Origin: Polyangium spumosum
Lineage (GTDB): Bacteria > Myxococcota_A > Polyangia > Polyangiales > Polyangiaceae
Assembly (NCBI RefSeq): GCF_009649845.1
Contig: NZ_WJIE01000002.1
Span: 558,001-622,000, forward strand
DNA: 64,000 nt
Direction of reading: 5' to 3'
The notes under the pieces were generated by a model. It was not told where the DNA came from and ran no database searches. It saw only the letters and a program-made list of their open reading frames with translations. Position 1 is the first letter of the stretch. Every line of letters begins with the position of its first letter. Below are positions 35,892 to 43,870 of the stretch, in pieces. The translations under genes were made by a program, and so were the position numbers.

Positions 35892-35897
35892 TACGCT
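35892..35897 (+). promoter_or_regulatory. -10-like hexamer before the Tat hydrolase
   Basis: TACGCT ends 8 nt before the GTG at 35906; no Shine-Dalgarno sequence is present. This fits a leaderless transcript. Confidence 0.3.
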
Positions 35898-35905
35898 GCG
35901 TCACC

Positions 35906-36838
35906 GTGCTGACCACACGTCGAGCGTTCTTGATCAGCGCCTCCGCGGCGGCGTGTTCACTCGCCGCGACGCGTCGCGCCGAAGCCGAAAAGACGCCCGA
36001 TCCCGGCGGCCCGGACCTCGACGTGCGCGACCTCGATCTCCCCGGGGATCGCGCGCTCGGCCGGCGCATGACCCTCGCGATCCCGCGCGGGCTCGACGCC
36101 ACCCGATCCCCGGCGCCGCTCCTCGTTCTTCTCCACGGCCTCGGCGAGACCGGCGACGAGCGCATGGGCGCCTACGCGTGGCTCGAACGGTACGGCCTCG
36201 CGACGGCGTACGCCCGGCTCGCCCGGCCGCCCGTCGCCCGCACGTCGAAGCGGCTGGACTTCACCGACGCGCATCTGCGCGTGGTCAACGACGAGCTCGC
36301 GCGCGCTCCGTTCCGCGGGTTCGTCATCGCCTGTCCGTACACGCCCAACGTCAACAAGGCGAAGAACCCCAGGGCCGCGCTCGACGGATACGCGCGCTGG
36401 ATCGCCGAGGTCGTCGTGCCGCGCGCGCGGCGCGAGGCGCACGTCGCGGCGGACGTCGCCCGCGCCGCCCTCGATGGTTGCTCGCTCGGCGGCTTCGTCG
36501 CGCTCGAGGTCTTCTCGCGCCGCCCCGACGTCTTCGGCGCGATCGGCGTCGTGCAGACGGCGATCGGCGCGCACCGCGCCCCGGGGTACGCCGATCGGAT
36601 CGCCTCGATCCTCACGAGCCACGGCGCGCGCGGCGTGCACGTCGAGACGAGCGCCGCGGATCCGTTTCGCGCGGCAAACGAGGCGCTCTCGGCCGAGCTC
36701 GGCAAGCGCAAGGTCCCGCACGACGCCATCGTCTTGCCCGGCCCGCACGACCAACCTTGGCTCCGCGAGGTCGGCACGCTGGAGATGCTCCGCTGGCACG
36801 ACCGCCGCTTCCGGGGTTTGTCTCCGTCGAAAACCTGA
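35906..36838 (+). CDS. Exported alpha/beta hydrolase (esterase-like)
   Basis: A 310-residue protein. The N-terminus TTRRAFLISASAAACSLAA is a twin-arginine-type signal peptide, possibly with a Cys lipobox. The mature part has an alpha/beta-hydrolase core: LLVLLHGLGETGDE (oxyanion region, His77), nucleophile elbow DGCSLGGF (Ser193) and a late GPHDQPW with the likely catalytic His281. The LHGLGETGDER opening resembles phospholipase/carboxylesterase and PHB-depolymerase-like families. The substrate is not clear. GTG 35906 is chosen because it places the RR motif right at the N-terminus. It is transcribed away from the giant TPR gene. Confidence 0.8.
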   Translation: MLTTRRAFLISASAAACSLAATRRAEAEKTPDPGGPDLDVRDLDLPGDRALGRRMTLAIPRGLDATRSPAPLLVLLHGLGETGDERMGAYAWLERYGLATAYARLARPPVARTSKRLDFTDAHLRVVNDELARAPFRGFVIACPYTPNVNKAKNPRAALDGYARWIAEVVVPRARREAHVAADVARAALDGCSLGGFVALEVFSRRPDVFGAIGVVQTAIGAHRAPGYADRIASILTSHGARGVHVETSAADPFRAANEALSAELGKRKVPHDAIVLPGPHDQPWLREVGTLEMLRWHDRRFRGLSPSKT

Positions 36839-36850
36839 GCCGGGGGCTCG

Positions 36851-37450
36851 TTACGCTTCGCCCACGCGGTGCATCGACATCATCACGGCGGGCGTGAGCC
36901 CGTGCAGCGCGTACGCCTTCTCCCATCGATCGTCCACGTCGACGTCGAAGAGCACGCCTTCGTCGAGCGGCGTCGGCAGCCACGCGCCGGCCCCGATTTC
37001 TCGCTCGAGCTGCCCGGGCCCCCAGCCGCTGTAGCCGAGCACCACCATCCGCCGCTTCGGATCCGGCGCGCCCGCCTGCGCGACGCGCTCGTGCACGAGC
37101 TCGTCGAACGCAAGGCGACGCGAGGTGACCCGGATCCGCCCGTCCACCGCGAGCACGCCCTCCTGCTCCGGATCGAGCTCCGGATCCACGCAGAGGATCC
37201 ACCCCATCGTCGGCGCCACCGGTCCCCCGAGGAAAACCGGGCCCTCGTCCTTCGACTCGGGGCCCTTGTATCCCGCGAGCTTCAGCACCTCGCCGAGCGA
37301 CATCGGGGCGACGCGGTTCACCACGAACCCGAGCGCGCCGTCCGTGTTGTGCACCGCGAGCAGCACCACCGTCCGATCGAAGTTCGGATCTCCGAGCGGA
37401 GGCGACGCGATCAAGAACCCGGGCGCGAGCGAGCGTTGGGCTTTCATCAT
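36851..37450 (-). CDS. YqgE/AlgH family protein
   Basis: A 199-residue protein of the YqgE/AlgH (DUF179) family with its standard text: LAPGFLIASPPLGDPNFDRTVVLL, GALGFVVNR, VFLGGPVAPTMGWIL and VVLGYSGWGPGQLEREI. The family is a small globular fold of uncertain function (AlgH was first linked to alginate regulation in Pseudomonas). ATG 37450 is preceded by GGGAACGG; MKA at 37447 is a near-equal alternative. It ends 12 bp from the convergent hydrolase stop and diverges from the pterin-like operon at 37550. Confidence 0.92.
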   Translation of the reverse strand: MMKAQRSLAPGFLIASPPLGDPNFDRTVVLLAVHNTDGALGFVVNRVAPMSLGEVLKLAGYKGPESKDEGPVFLGGPVAPTMGWILCVDPELDPEQEGVLAVDGRIRVTSRRLAFDELVHERVAQAGAPDPKRRMVVLGYSGWGPGQLEREIGAGAWLPTPLDEGVLFDVDVDDRWEKAYALHGLTPAVMMSMHRVGEA

Positions 37451-37534
37451 CCGTTCCCATCTTAATCGAATTCGTGGCCGCGGGAGCGCCCGCTCCATGC
37501 TCCCGCGCGCCTCGCGTCGAAAGGCGGTGAACGC

Positions 37535-37540
37535 TACGAT
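37535..37540 (+). promoter_or_regulatory. -10-like hexamer of the pterin-like operon
   Basis: TACGAT ends 9 nt before the ATG at 37550 and matches 4 of 6 of TATAAT. There is no ribosome site, so the operon's first transcript may be leaderless. Confidence 0.35.
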
Positions 37541-37549
37541 CGCCGAACC

Positions 37550-38272
37550 ATGCGCGATCGCACCGAACGAAGGCCGCCCCGCGCGCGGCCCTGGGTCACC
37601 GTGCACTTCGCGCAATCCCTCGACGGTCGCATCGCCACGAAGGCCGGCGACTCGCGGTGGATCAGCGGACAGGAGACCACGCGCTTCGCGCACGCCCTGC
37701 GCGCCGCCGCGGACGCGGTCCTCGTCGGATCCGGCACGGCCCTCGCCGACGATCCTCTGCTCACGGTGCGGCACGTGCCCGGCAAGCAGCCCCTGCGCGT
37801 CCTGCTCGACACCCGCGGCCGCGTGCCTCCCGCTGCGCAGCTCTTCCGCGACACGACGACACGCACGCTGCACGTCACGCGGCAGGTGCTCGGCGCCGAG
37901 CTCCCTTCCCACGTCGAGCGCTGCGCGCTGCCCGTCTCGCCGAGCGGCGAAGGCGTCCACCTCGACGCGCTGCTCGTCGCCCTCGCCGAGCGCGGCGCGC
38001 GTGAGCTCCTCGTCGAGGGTGGCCGCGGCGTGATCACCTCCTTCCTCCGCGAAGGCCTCGTCGACAGGCTCGTCGTCACGGTCGCCCCGCTCGTCATCGG
38101 CGAGGGCATCGAGGCCGTCGGTGATCTCGGCACGCGCAAGCTCGATCAAGCCCTGCGCCTCGAGCTCCGCCGCGTGCTGCACGTCGGCGGCGACGTGCTC
38201 CTCGAGCTCGCCCGCGAGGGCGCGCCTCCCTTGCCGATCGCCCTCCCCGATCCCGCGAAGGTGACCTCGTGA
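37550..38272 (+). CDS. RibD C-terminal-type (dihydrofolate-reductase-like) reductase
   Basis: A 240-residue stand-alone RibD_C reductase domain. Motifs: TVHFAQSLDGRIAT at the N-terminus, SGTALADDPLLTVR, then VEGGRGVITSFLREGLVDRL and PLVIGEG, the NADPH-binding strand-loop of the family. RibD reduces a ribosylamino-pyrimidine in riboflavin synthesis; stand-alone members also reduce pteridines. No deaminase domain is present and no other rib gene is adjacent. It overlaps the next gene by GTGA (4 bp). Because a pterin synthase-like gene and a glycosyltransferase follow, a role in modified pterin metabolism is inferred. Confidence 0.85.
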   Translation: MRDRTERRPPRARPWVTVHFAQSLDGRIATKAGDSRWISGQETTRFAHALRAAADAVLVGSGTALADDPLLTVRHVPGKQPLRVLLDTRGRVPPAAQLFRDTTTRTLHVTRQVLGAELPSHVERCALPVSPSGEGVHLDALLVALAERGARELLVEGGRGVITSFLREGLVDRLVVTVAPLVIGEGIEAVGDLGTRKLDQALRLELRRVLHVGGDVLLELAREGAPPLPIALPDPAKVTS

Positions 38273-39264
38273 TCCCGGCGCGCTCCATCTGGTTCGAACG
38301 CCCCGGCGTCGCCGCCCTCCGCGAGGAGACCCTCGCCGATCCCGGCCCCGGCGAGGCCCTCGTCCGCGCGCTCGCTTGTGGCGTCAGCGCCGGCACCGAG
38401 CGGCTCGTGCTCACGGGCCGCGTACCACCCGACATCCGCGCCGCGATGGCCCTGCCCACGCAGCGCGGCTCCTTCGATCTGCCGACGAGTTACGGCTACG
38501 CGGCCGTCGGCCTCGTCGAGGCGATCGGCGCCGGCACCTCGCCGGATCTGCTCGGCCGCGTGGTCTTCGCGCTCCATCCGCACCACGATCGTTTCATCTC
38601 CAACGAACGCTCCCTCCGCCCTCTGCCCGAAGGCCTCCCCGCGCCCCGCGCGACCCTCGCGGCGAACCTCGAGACCGCGCTGAACGCCGTGTGGGACGCC
38701 GAGATCGCCCTCGGCGAGCGGGTCGTCGTCGTGGGCCTCGGCGTCGTCGGCCAGCTCGTCGCGCGCCTCTCGACGCTCGCGGGCGGCCGCGTCGCGTGCA
38801 TCGACCCGGACGAACGCCGCGTCGCCCTCGCCCGCGAGCTCGGCTGTGCCGCGGCGTTCACCACGATCGATCCTTCGATCGTCGCCGAGGCCGACGTCCT
38901 CATCGACGCGTCCGGCTCCCCCGACGCGCTCGCCGCGCTCGTCGCTGCTGCCGGGTACGAAGCGCGTGTCCTCGTCGTCTCCTGGTACGGCGAGCGCGGC
39001 GTCACCTTGCCCCTCGGCGGCCGATTTCATCCGAACCGCGTCACCATCCGCTCGAGCCAGGTCGGCGCCATCCCTCCGCGCGCCCGCGCTCGTTTCACCT
39101 TCGAACGCCGCTTCTCCGTCGTGAACGAACTGCTCCGCGACGAGCGCCTCGATCTTCTCGTCGGACCGCTCGTTCCCTTCACCGATGCGCCCCGCCTGTA
39201 CGCGGCGCTCGCTGCCGGTGAGGCCTGGCATCCGCCGCATCGCGTGCTCGATCCTGCGCGTTGA
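38269..39264 (+). CDS. Medium-chain dehydrogenase/reductase (zinc-less)
   Basis: A 331-residue MDR-family oxidoreductase. The Rossmann motif is clear (VVVVGLGVVGQLVARL) and the N-terminal GroES-like lobe has LACGVSAGTERLVLTG. At the position where zinc-dependent alcohol dehydrogenases have the catalytic Cys there is Ser40 and no structural four-Cys lobe follows, so it is probably zinc-independent. Similar proteins occur in actinobacterial loci beside PTPS-like genes. It overlaps the RibD_C gene by 4 bp (GTG at 38269). The substrate is unknown; oxidation or reduction of a pterin side chain is an inference from context. Confidence 0.8.
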   Translation: MIPARSIWFERPGVAALREETLADPGPGEALVRALACGVSAGTERLVLTGRVPPDIRAAMALPTQRGSFDLPTSYGYAAVGLVEAIGAGTSPDLLGRVVFALHPHHDRFISNERSLRPLPEGLPAPRATLAANLETALNAVWDAEIALGERVVVVGLGVVGQLVARLSTLAGGRVACIDPDERRVALARELGCAAAFTTIDPSIVAEADVLIDASGSPDALAALVAAAGYEARVLVVSWYGERGVTLPLGGRFHPNRVTIRSSQVGAIPPRARARFTFERRFSVVNELLRDERLDLLVGPLVPFTDAPRLYAALAAGEAWHPPHRVLDPAR

Positions 39265-39280
39265 TCCGCGGCGCGTGCGG

Positions 39281-39286
39281 TATCCT
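39281..39286 (+). promoter_or_regulatory. -10-like hexamer before the PTPS-like gene
   Basis: TATCCT ends 7 nt before ATG 39294 without a ribosome site; possibly an internal leaderless promoter of the operon. Confidence 0.25.
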
Positions 39287-39293
39287 CGCGAGC

Positions 39294-39713
39294 ATGTACA
39301 CGGTCGGCGTTCGCGATCACATCATGGTGGCTCACCGCCTCGACGGCGAGTTCTTCGGACCTGCGCAGCGCATGCACGGCGCGACCTACGTCGTCAGCGT
39401 CGAGGTCGAGCAGGAGGAGCTCGACGAACACGGCGTCGTTTGCGACATCGGCATGCTGCGCGAGAAGCTACGCGGCGTCCTCGATCAGCTCGACTACAGG
39501 AACCTCGACGATCACCCGTGCTTCACGCCCGGCAAGTCCACGACCGAGGTGATCGCGCGTTACATCCACCGCGAGCTCGGGCACGTCCTTCCGCTCCGCG
39601 CGGGCACGATGCTCACGGTCGTGCTCGACGAGTCCCCGAACGCGTGGGCCAAGTACCGCGGCCCCATCCGCGCGGCTTCCACCATGCCCGGCGCGGAGCT
39701 CGGGGTTGCTTGA
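39294..39713 (+). CDS. Divergent 6-carboxytetrahydropterin/6-pyruvoyl-tetrahydropterin synthase family protein
   Basis: A 139-residue PTPS/QueD-fold protein. The fold is plain: MVAHRLDGEFFGPAQRMHGATY, then DEHGVVCDIG, LDYRNLDDHP and PTPS-like GKSTTEVIARYIHRELG and VVLDESPNAWA. The metal site is altered: His14 and His28 match two of three zinc ligands but the third (HGH in the family) is Ala30, and the Cys usually four residues before HGH is absent. It may catalyse a different reaction than QueD, or bind the metal differently. The gene lies 29 bp after the MDR gene and overlaps the glycosyltransferase gene by 8 bp. Confidence 0.8.
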   Translation: MYTVGVRDHIMVAHRLDGEFFGPAQRMHGATYVVSVEVEQEELDEHGVVCDIGMLREKLRGVLDQLDYRNLDDHPCFTPGKSTTEVIARYIHRELGHVLPLRAGTMLTVVLDESPNAWAKYRGPIRAASTMPGAELGVA

Positions 39714-40770
39714 TGGCGCGCGCGCGGCGTTCGTCGTTGATGGTCCGCTCGATCAACCGACCGGCGGCTACCTCTACGATCGCCTCGTCATCGAAGGGCT
39801 GAGAGCGCGCGGCGTCGACGTCGACGTCGTGAACCTCGACGCGCGTTCTGCACTCGCACCGCTGCGCGAGAACGCTCGCCTGCTCCGCCTCCTCGCTCCA
39901 TCTCCCCGCGCCCATGACGTCGTCATCGTCGACGAGCTCTGTCACCCACGCGCCGCGGTCGCCGCCGCGCTCCGCCGCGCGCCTGGGCCGCGCCTCGTCA
40001 CCCTGCTCCACCACCTCGCCGCCAGCGAGCGGACGGGCGCCTCCGCGAAGCTCCGCCTCTTCATCGAGCGCGCGCTGCTCGCCGCCTCCGATCGTGTCGT
40101 CGTCACGAGCGAGACCACCGCGACCGCGGCCGTCGCCGCGGGCATCTCGCGAGATCGCATCACCGTCGTGCGCCCCGGCCGCGATCGACTCGGCGCCCGC
40201 GTAGCGCCACCCGCGCGCTCGCGCGACACTCCCGTCCGCTTGCTTTTCCTCGGCGCCCTCACGTCACGCAAGGATCCCCTCGCCTTGCTCGAGGCCTTCG
40301 CCGCCGTCGCCGCGCGCGCCGTCCTCACGCTCGTCGGGCCCGCCGATCGTGACGCGTTCTACGCGGCTCGCGTGCTCGCTGCCGCGTCTCGCTTCGGCGC
40401 CCGCGTGCGCGTGACGGGCGCGCTCTCCGACGCCGCCCTCGCGCGCGAGCTCGGCGAACACGACGTCCTCGTCCTCCCGAGCCGCTACGAGGGGTACGGC
40501 ATCGCCCTCGCCGAAGCGGCCTCCCACGGCCTCGCCCTCGTCTCGTGTGACGCGGGCGCGATCCCCGAGGTCGTACGCCACGGCGAGGAGGCCCTCCTCG
40601 TCCCGCCCGGCGATCCTCGCGCCCTCGAACGTGCGCTCGTCGCCGTCGTGCGCGACGATCCTCGCCGCGTCGCCATGCAACACGCCGCCCTCCGCCGCGC
40701 CGCGGACCTGCCCACGTGGGCCGACACCCAGGACGCCTTCTGTCGCGCGGTATTCCCGACAAGGCCTTGA
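39706..40770 (+). CDS. GT4-type glycosyltransferase
   Basis: A 354-residue GT-B fold protein of glycosyltransferase family 4 type. The N-terminal DGPLDQPTGGYLYDRLVIEGL is the family's Gly-rich acceptor loop; the C-terminal domain has FLGALTSRKDPLALLEAF, RYEGYGIALAEAASHGLALV (the E-x7-E nucleotide-sugar site) and GAIPEVVRHGEEALLVPPGD. It transfers a sugar from a nucleotide donor. The start is TTG 39706 with GGAG at 39695-39698; it overlaps the PTPS-like stop by 8 bp. Placed last in the operon, it might glycosylate the product of the previous genes, as in cyanopterin-type pterin glycosides; this is inference. Confidence 0.8.
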   Translation: MLDGARAAFVVDGPLDQPTGGYLYDRLVIEGLRARGVDVDVVNLDARSALAPLRENARLLRLLAPSPRAHDVVIVDELCHPRAAVAAALRRAPGPRLVTLLHHLAASERTGASAKLRLFIERALLAASDRVVVTSETTATAAVAAGISRDRITVVRPGRDRLGARVAPPARSRDTPVRLLFLGALTSRKDPLALLEAFAAVAARAVLTLVGPADRDAFYAARVLAAASRFGARVRVTGALSDAALARELGEHDVLVLPSRYEGYGIALAEAASHGLALVSCDAGAIPEVVRHGEEALLVPPGDPRALERALVAVVRDDPRRVAMQHAALRRAADLPTWADTQDAFCRAVFPTRP

Positions 40771-40873
40771 CTCCCCCGCGCAACACGCGCTTCCGCGGCC
40801 TTCACGAATCCCCGAAACGTGGTCGCCTTCCGTTCTAGAATGGTGGCGAGGCTCCGATCGGATAGGGCACGCC

Positions 40874-42478
40874 ATGCACGACGATCACGCACAAACCTCC
40901 CGGTTCGAAGGCGCCGTGGAGGAGGCTCTCGCGGGCGTCCGGGGGCTCTTCCGCCTCATCGTGGAGAAGACGAGTGAGCTCGTCGTCGTGCACCGCGGCG
41001 GCAAGATCCTCTACACGAACCCCACGCTCGCGACCTGCCTCGGCTACGAGAGCGGCGAGGCGCTCTACGGCCGCCCCCTCGGCGACATCCTCCACGCCGA
41101 AGACGTCACCCGCGAGAACCGCCGCGTGCGCATCATGCTCGCGACGAACGAGAACGCGCCGCTCTACACCTATCGGCTCGTCCGACGCGACGGCAGCGCG
41201 CTCACCGTGGAGGTCGCCTCCGCGCCCGCGCCCTTCGAGGGCGGCGTCGCCGTCATCAGCCTCTGCCGCGACATCACCACGCGTATCGAGACCGAGGCGC
41301 GCGTCTACCAGGCGAACCTCATGAACTCCATGGGCACGCTCGCCGCCGGCGTCGCCCACGAGATCAACAACCCGCTCGCCTACGTCACGCTCAACATCGC
41401 GCTCGTCACCAAGAAGCTCGAAGACCTCGCGAGCGCGTCGGGCGCGCGCGGCGACGAGGCCACGCAGGCCCTCGCGCGCGAGCTGCTCGGCTGCTGCGGC
41501 GAGGCCCTCGACGGCACCGAACGCGTCGCCCAGATCGTGCGCGACTTCCGCGTCTTCTCCAGCGCCAACCAGGAAGAGCGCCGCCCCGTCGACGTGCGCC
41601 GCGTCCTCGACGCCTCCATCAAGGTCGCCGACAACGAGATCCGCCACCGCGGCCACCTCGTCCGCAGCTACGGCGAGGTCCCGCTCGTCCACGCGAACGA
41701 AGCCCGCCTCGGGCAGGTCTTCCTGAACCTGCTCGTCAACGCCCTGCAGGCCTTGCCGCAGGGCTCGGTCGCGACGAACGAGATCCGCGTCGTCACGGCC
41801 ACGCACAAGGTCTCCGGCAGCGCGCTCGTCGAGATCCGCGACAACGGCCCCGGCATCCCGCCCGAGATCTTGAACCGCGTCTTCGAGCCCTTCTTCACCA
41901 CCAAGCCCGTCGGCGTCGGCAGCGGCCTCGGCCTCTCGATCTGCCGCAGCATCGTCAGCGCCCACGGCGGCCGCATCGAGATCGAGAGCGAGGTCGGCAA
42001 AGGCACGGTCGTGCGCGTCACGCTCCTGCCCGCCGAGAGCGCCGACATCGCCGCCGACTCTCGCTCCGACGTCCCCAGGCGCGCGCCCGTGCCGCGCCTC
42101 TCGGTCCTCGTCGTCGACGACGAGCCCGCGCTCCTCTCGGCCATCGTGCGCCAGCTCGAGCGCAGCCACGACGTCGACGGCCGGACGAGCTGGAAAGGCG
42201 CCCTCGAGGCGCTCGCGGACAAACGGTACGACGCGGTGCTCTGCGACGTGATGATGCCCGGCGTCTCCGGCTTCGACATCCACAGCTCCCTCTGCGAGCG
42301 GATGCCCGAGTCTTCCGAGCGGATCGTGTACATGACCGGCGGCGCCTTCACCCAGGAGGCCCGGAGTTTCCTGGCCCAGGCCCCGAACCGGTGCCTGGAA
42401 AAACCCTTCTCGCCGGCCGACCTCGAGGAGATCCTGCGCGCCATCGCCCCCCGCGATCGCGCACCTTCCTCGGTTTGA
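40874..42478 (+). CDS. Hybrid sensor histidine kinase (PAS-HisKA-HATPase-REC)
   Basis: A 534-residue cytosolic hybrid kinase. PAS domain about residues 25-140 (LVVVHRGGKILYTNPTLATCLGY). The H-box is LAAGVAHEINNPLAYV and the ATPase part has LGQVFLNLLVNALQALP, DNGPGIPPEI, FFTTKPVGVGSG and GLGLSICRSIV. A C-terminal receiver (about 412-525) has VVDDE, phospho-acceptor Asp in LCDVMMPGVSG and the Lys in CLEKPF. ATG 40874 is used; the TAGAAT at 40836-40841 is a possible -10. A cognate output protein is not adjacent; the next gene is a helicase 18 bp downstream. Confidence 0.9.
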   Translation: MHDDHAQTSRFEGAVEEALAGVRGLFRLIVEKTSELVVVHRGGKILYTNPTLATCLGYESGEALYGRPLGDILHAEDVTRENRRVRIMLATNENAPLYTYRLVRRDGSALTVEVASAPAPFEGGVAVISLCRDITTRIETEARVYQANLMNSMGTLAAGVAHEINNPLAYVTLNIALVTKKLEDLASASGARGDEATQALARELLGCCGEALDGTERVAQIVRDFRVFSSANQEERRPVDVRRVLDASIKVADNEIRHRGHLVRSYGEVPLVHANEARLGQVFLNLLVNALQALPQGSVATNEIRVVTATHKVSGSALVEIRDNGPGIPPEILNRVFEPFFTTKPVGVGSGLGLSICRSIVSAHGGRIEIESEVGKGTVVRVTLLPAESADIAADSRSDVPRRAPVPRLSVLVVDDEPALLSAIVRQLERSHDVDGRTSWKGALEALADKRYDAVLCDVMMPGVSGFDIHSSLCERMPESSERIVYMTGGAFTQEARSFLAQAPNRCLEKPFSPADLEEILRAIAPRDRAPSSV

Positions 42479-42480
42479 GG

Positions 42481-42486
42481 TAATGT
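42481..42486 (+). promoter_or_regulatory. -10-like hexamer before the XPB-type helicase
   Basis: TAATGT ends 10 nt before ATG 42497 and just after the kinase stop; no ribosome site is seen. This could be a promoter for the helicase-nuclease pair with a very short leader. Confidence 0.3.
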
Positions 42487-42496
42487 CCGCCGCGAG

Positions 42497-43870
42497 ATGA
42501 TGAGCGACGGCCTCCGCCTCGTTTTTCAGGGCGGCACGGTGCGCCTCGACGGCCTCTCGCCGGACGACGCGACGAGCTTACCCCCCGTTTGTACGTGGGA
42601 CGCGCGTGAGAACACCTTCCGCGTCCCCGCCTCGTCCTACGCGGACCTCGTGCTCTGGCTCCGCGCGAAAAAGCTTCCTTTCACCGACGACGCGCGCGCC
42701 TACGACACGCTCGACCTCGAGCCCGCCGCGCGCCACGAGCCCTTCCCTTACCAGCGCGAGGCGCTCGACGCGTGGGCCGCGTATCGCTTCCGCGGCGTCG
42801 TCGTCCTGCCGACCGGCGCCGGAAAAACCTACGTCGCCACCATGGCGATCGCGGGCCGCAAGCGCTCCACGCTCGTCGTCGTGCCCACGCTCGATCTCTT
42901 GAACCAGTGGTACGACATCCTCGCCGCCGCCTTCGGCCGCGCGATCGGCGTCATCGGCGGCGGCTACCACGAAGTCGAGCCGATCACCGTCACCACCTAC
43001 GACTCGGCGCACCTGCACATGGACCGACTCGGCGGCCGCTTCGGCCTCGTCGTCTTCGACGAGTGCCATCACCTCCCGAGCTCCTCCTACCAGCTCGCCG
43101 CGCGCATGAGCATCGCGCCCTTCCGCCTCGGCCTCACCGCCACGCCCGAGCGCACCGACGGCCGCGCCTACGACGAGCTCATCGGCCCCATCGTCTACCG
43201 CAAGGACATCACCGAGCTCTCCGGCGACTACCTCGCTTCTTACGAGACCGAACGGATCAACGTCCCGCTCTCGCCCGAGGAGCGCGAGGCCTACGACGCG
43301 GCCCGCGGCGAGTACGTCGCCTTCCTCCGCGAAGAGGGCATCCGCATGTCCTCCCCCGACGGCTGGAGCCGCTTCCTCTACCTCTCCTCGCGCAGCGACG
43401 CGGGCCGCCGCGCCTTCCTCGCCTACCGCAAGCAGCGCGCCCTCGCCCTCGCCGCGCCTGGCAAGATCAACGTCCTCGCGCGCCTGCTCCACAACCACCG
43501 GCACGACCGCACGATCGTCTTCACCGAGGACAACGCCACGGTCCACCAGATCTCGCGCCGCTTCCTCCTGCCCTCGATCACCCACCAGACCCGCGTGAAA
43601 GAGCGCAGCGCGATCCTCGCCGCCTTCAACACCGGCGACCTCGGCGCCGTCGTCACCTCCAAGGTCCTGAACGAGGGCGTCAACGTCCCCGAAGCCAACG
43701 TCGCCATCGTCTTGAGCGGCAACGGCTCGGTCCGCGAGCACGTCCAGCGCCTCGGCCGCATCCTGCGCAAGGGACAGGACAAACGCGCCTTGCTCTACGA
43801 GCTCGTCGCCGAGAAGACCGCCGAGCAGTACACGAGCGACAAGCGGAGGGAGCACGTTGCTTACAAGTGA
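42497..43870 (+). CDS. XPB-like superfamily 2 DNA helicase
   Basis: A 457-residue SF2 helicase of the XPB/ERCC3 type. A short N-terminal domain (about 1-75; TWDARENTFRVPASSY) resembles the damage-recognition-like domain of archaeal XPB. Motifs: VLPTGAGKT (103-111), VVVPTLDLLNQW, DECHH (188-192), GLTATPERTDGR (212-223) and, in the second RecA domain, IVFTEDN, VNVPEANVAIVLSG and QRLGRILRKG. A compact size and the partner gene 3' (overlap 14 bp) coding a Bax1-type nuclease match the archaeal XPB-Bax1 pair, which opens and incises damaged DNA. The ATG is 42497 or 42500. Confidence 0.88.
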   Translation: MMSDGLRLVFQGGTVRLDGLSPDDATSLPPVCTWDARENTFRVPASSYADLVLWLRAKKLPFTDDARAYDTLDLEPAARHEPFPYQREALDAWAAYRFRGVVVLPTGAGKTYVATMAIAGRKRSTLVVVPTLDLLNQWYDILAAAFGRAIGVIGGGYHEVEPITVTTYDSAHLHMDRLGGRFGLVVFDECHHLPSSSYQLAARMSIAPFRLGLTATPERTDGRAYDELIGPIVYRKDITELSGDYLASYETERINVPLSPEEREAYDAARGEYVAFLREEGIRMSSPDGWSRFLYLSSRSDAGRRAFLAYRKQRALALAAPGKINVLARLLHNHRHDRTIVFTEDNATVHQISRRFLLPSITHQTRVKERSAILAAFNTGDLGAVVTSKVLNEGVNVPEANVAIVLSGNGSVREHVQRLGRILRKGQDKRALLYELVAEKTAEQYTSDKRREHVAYK

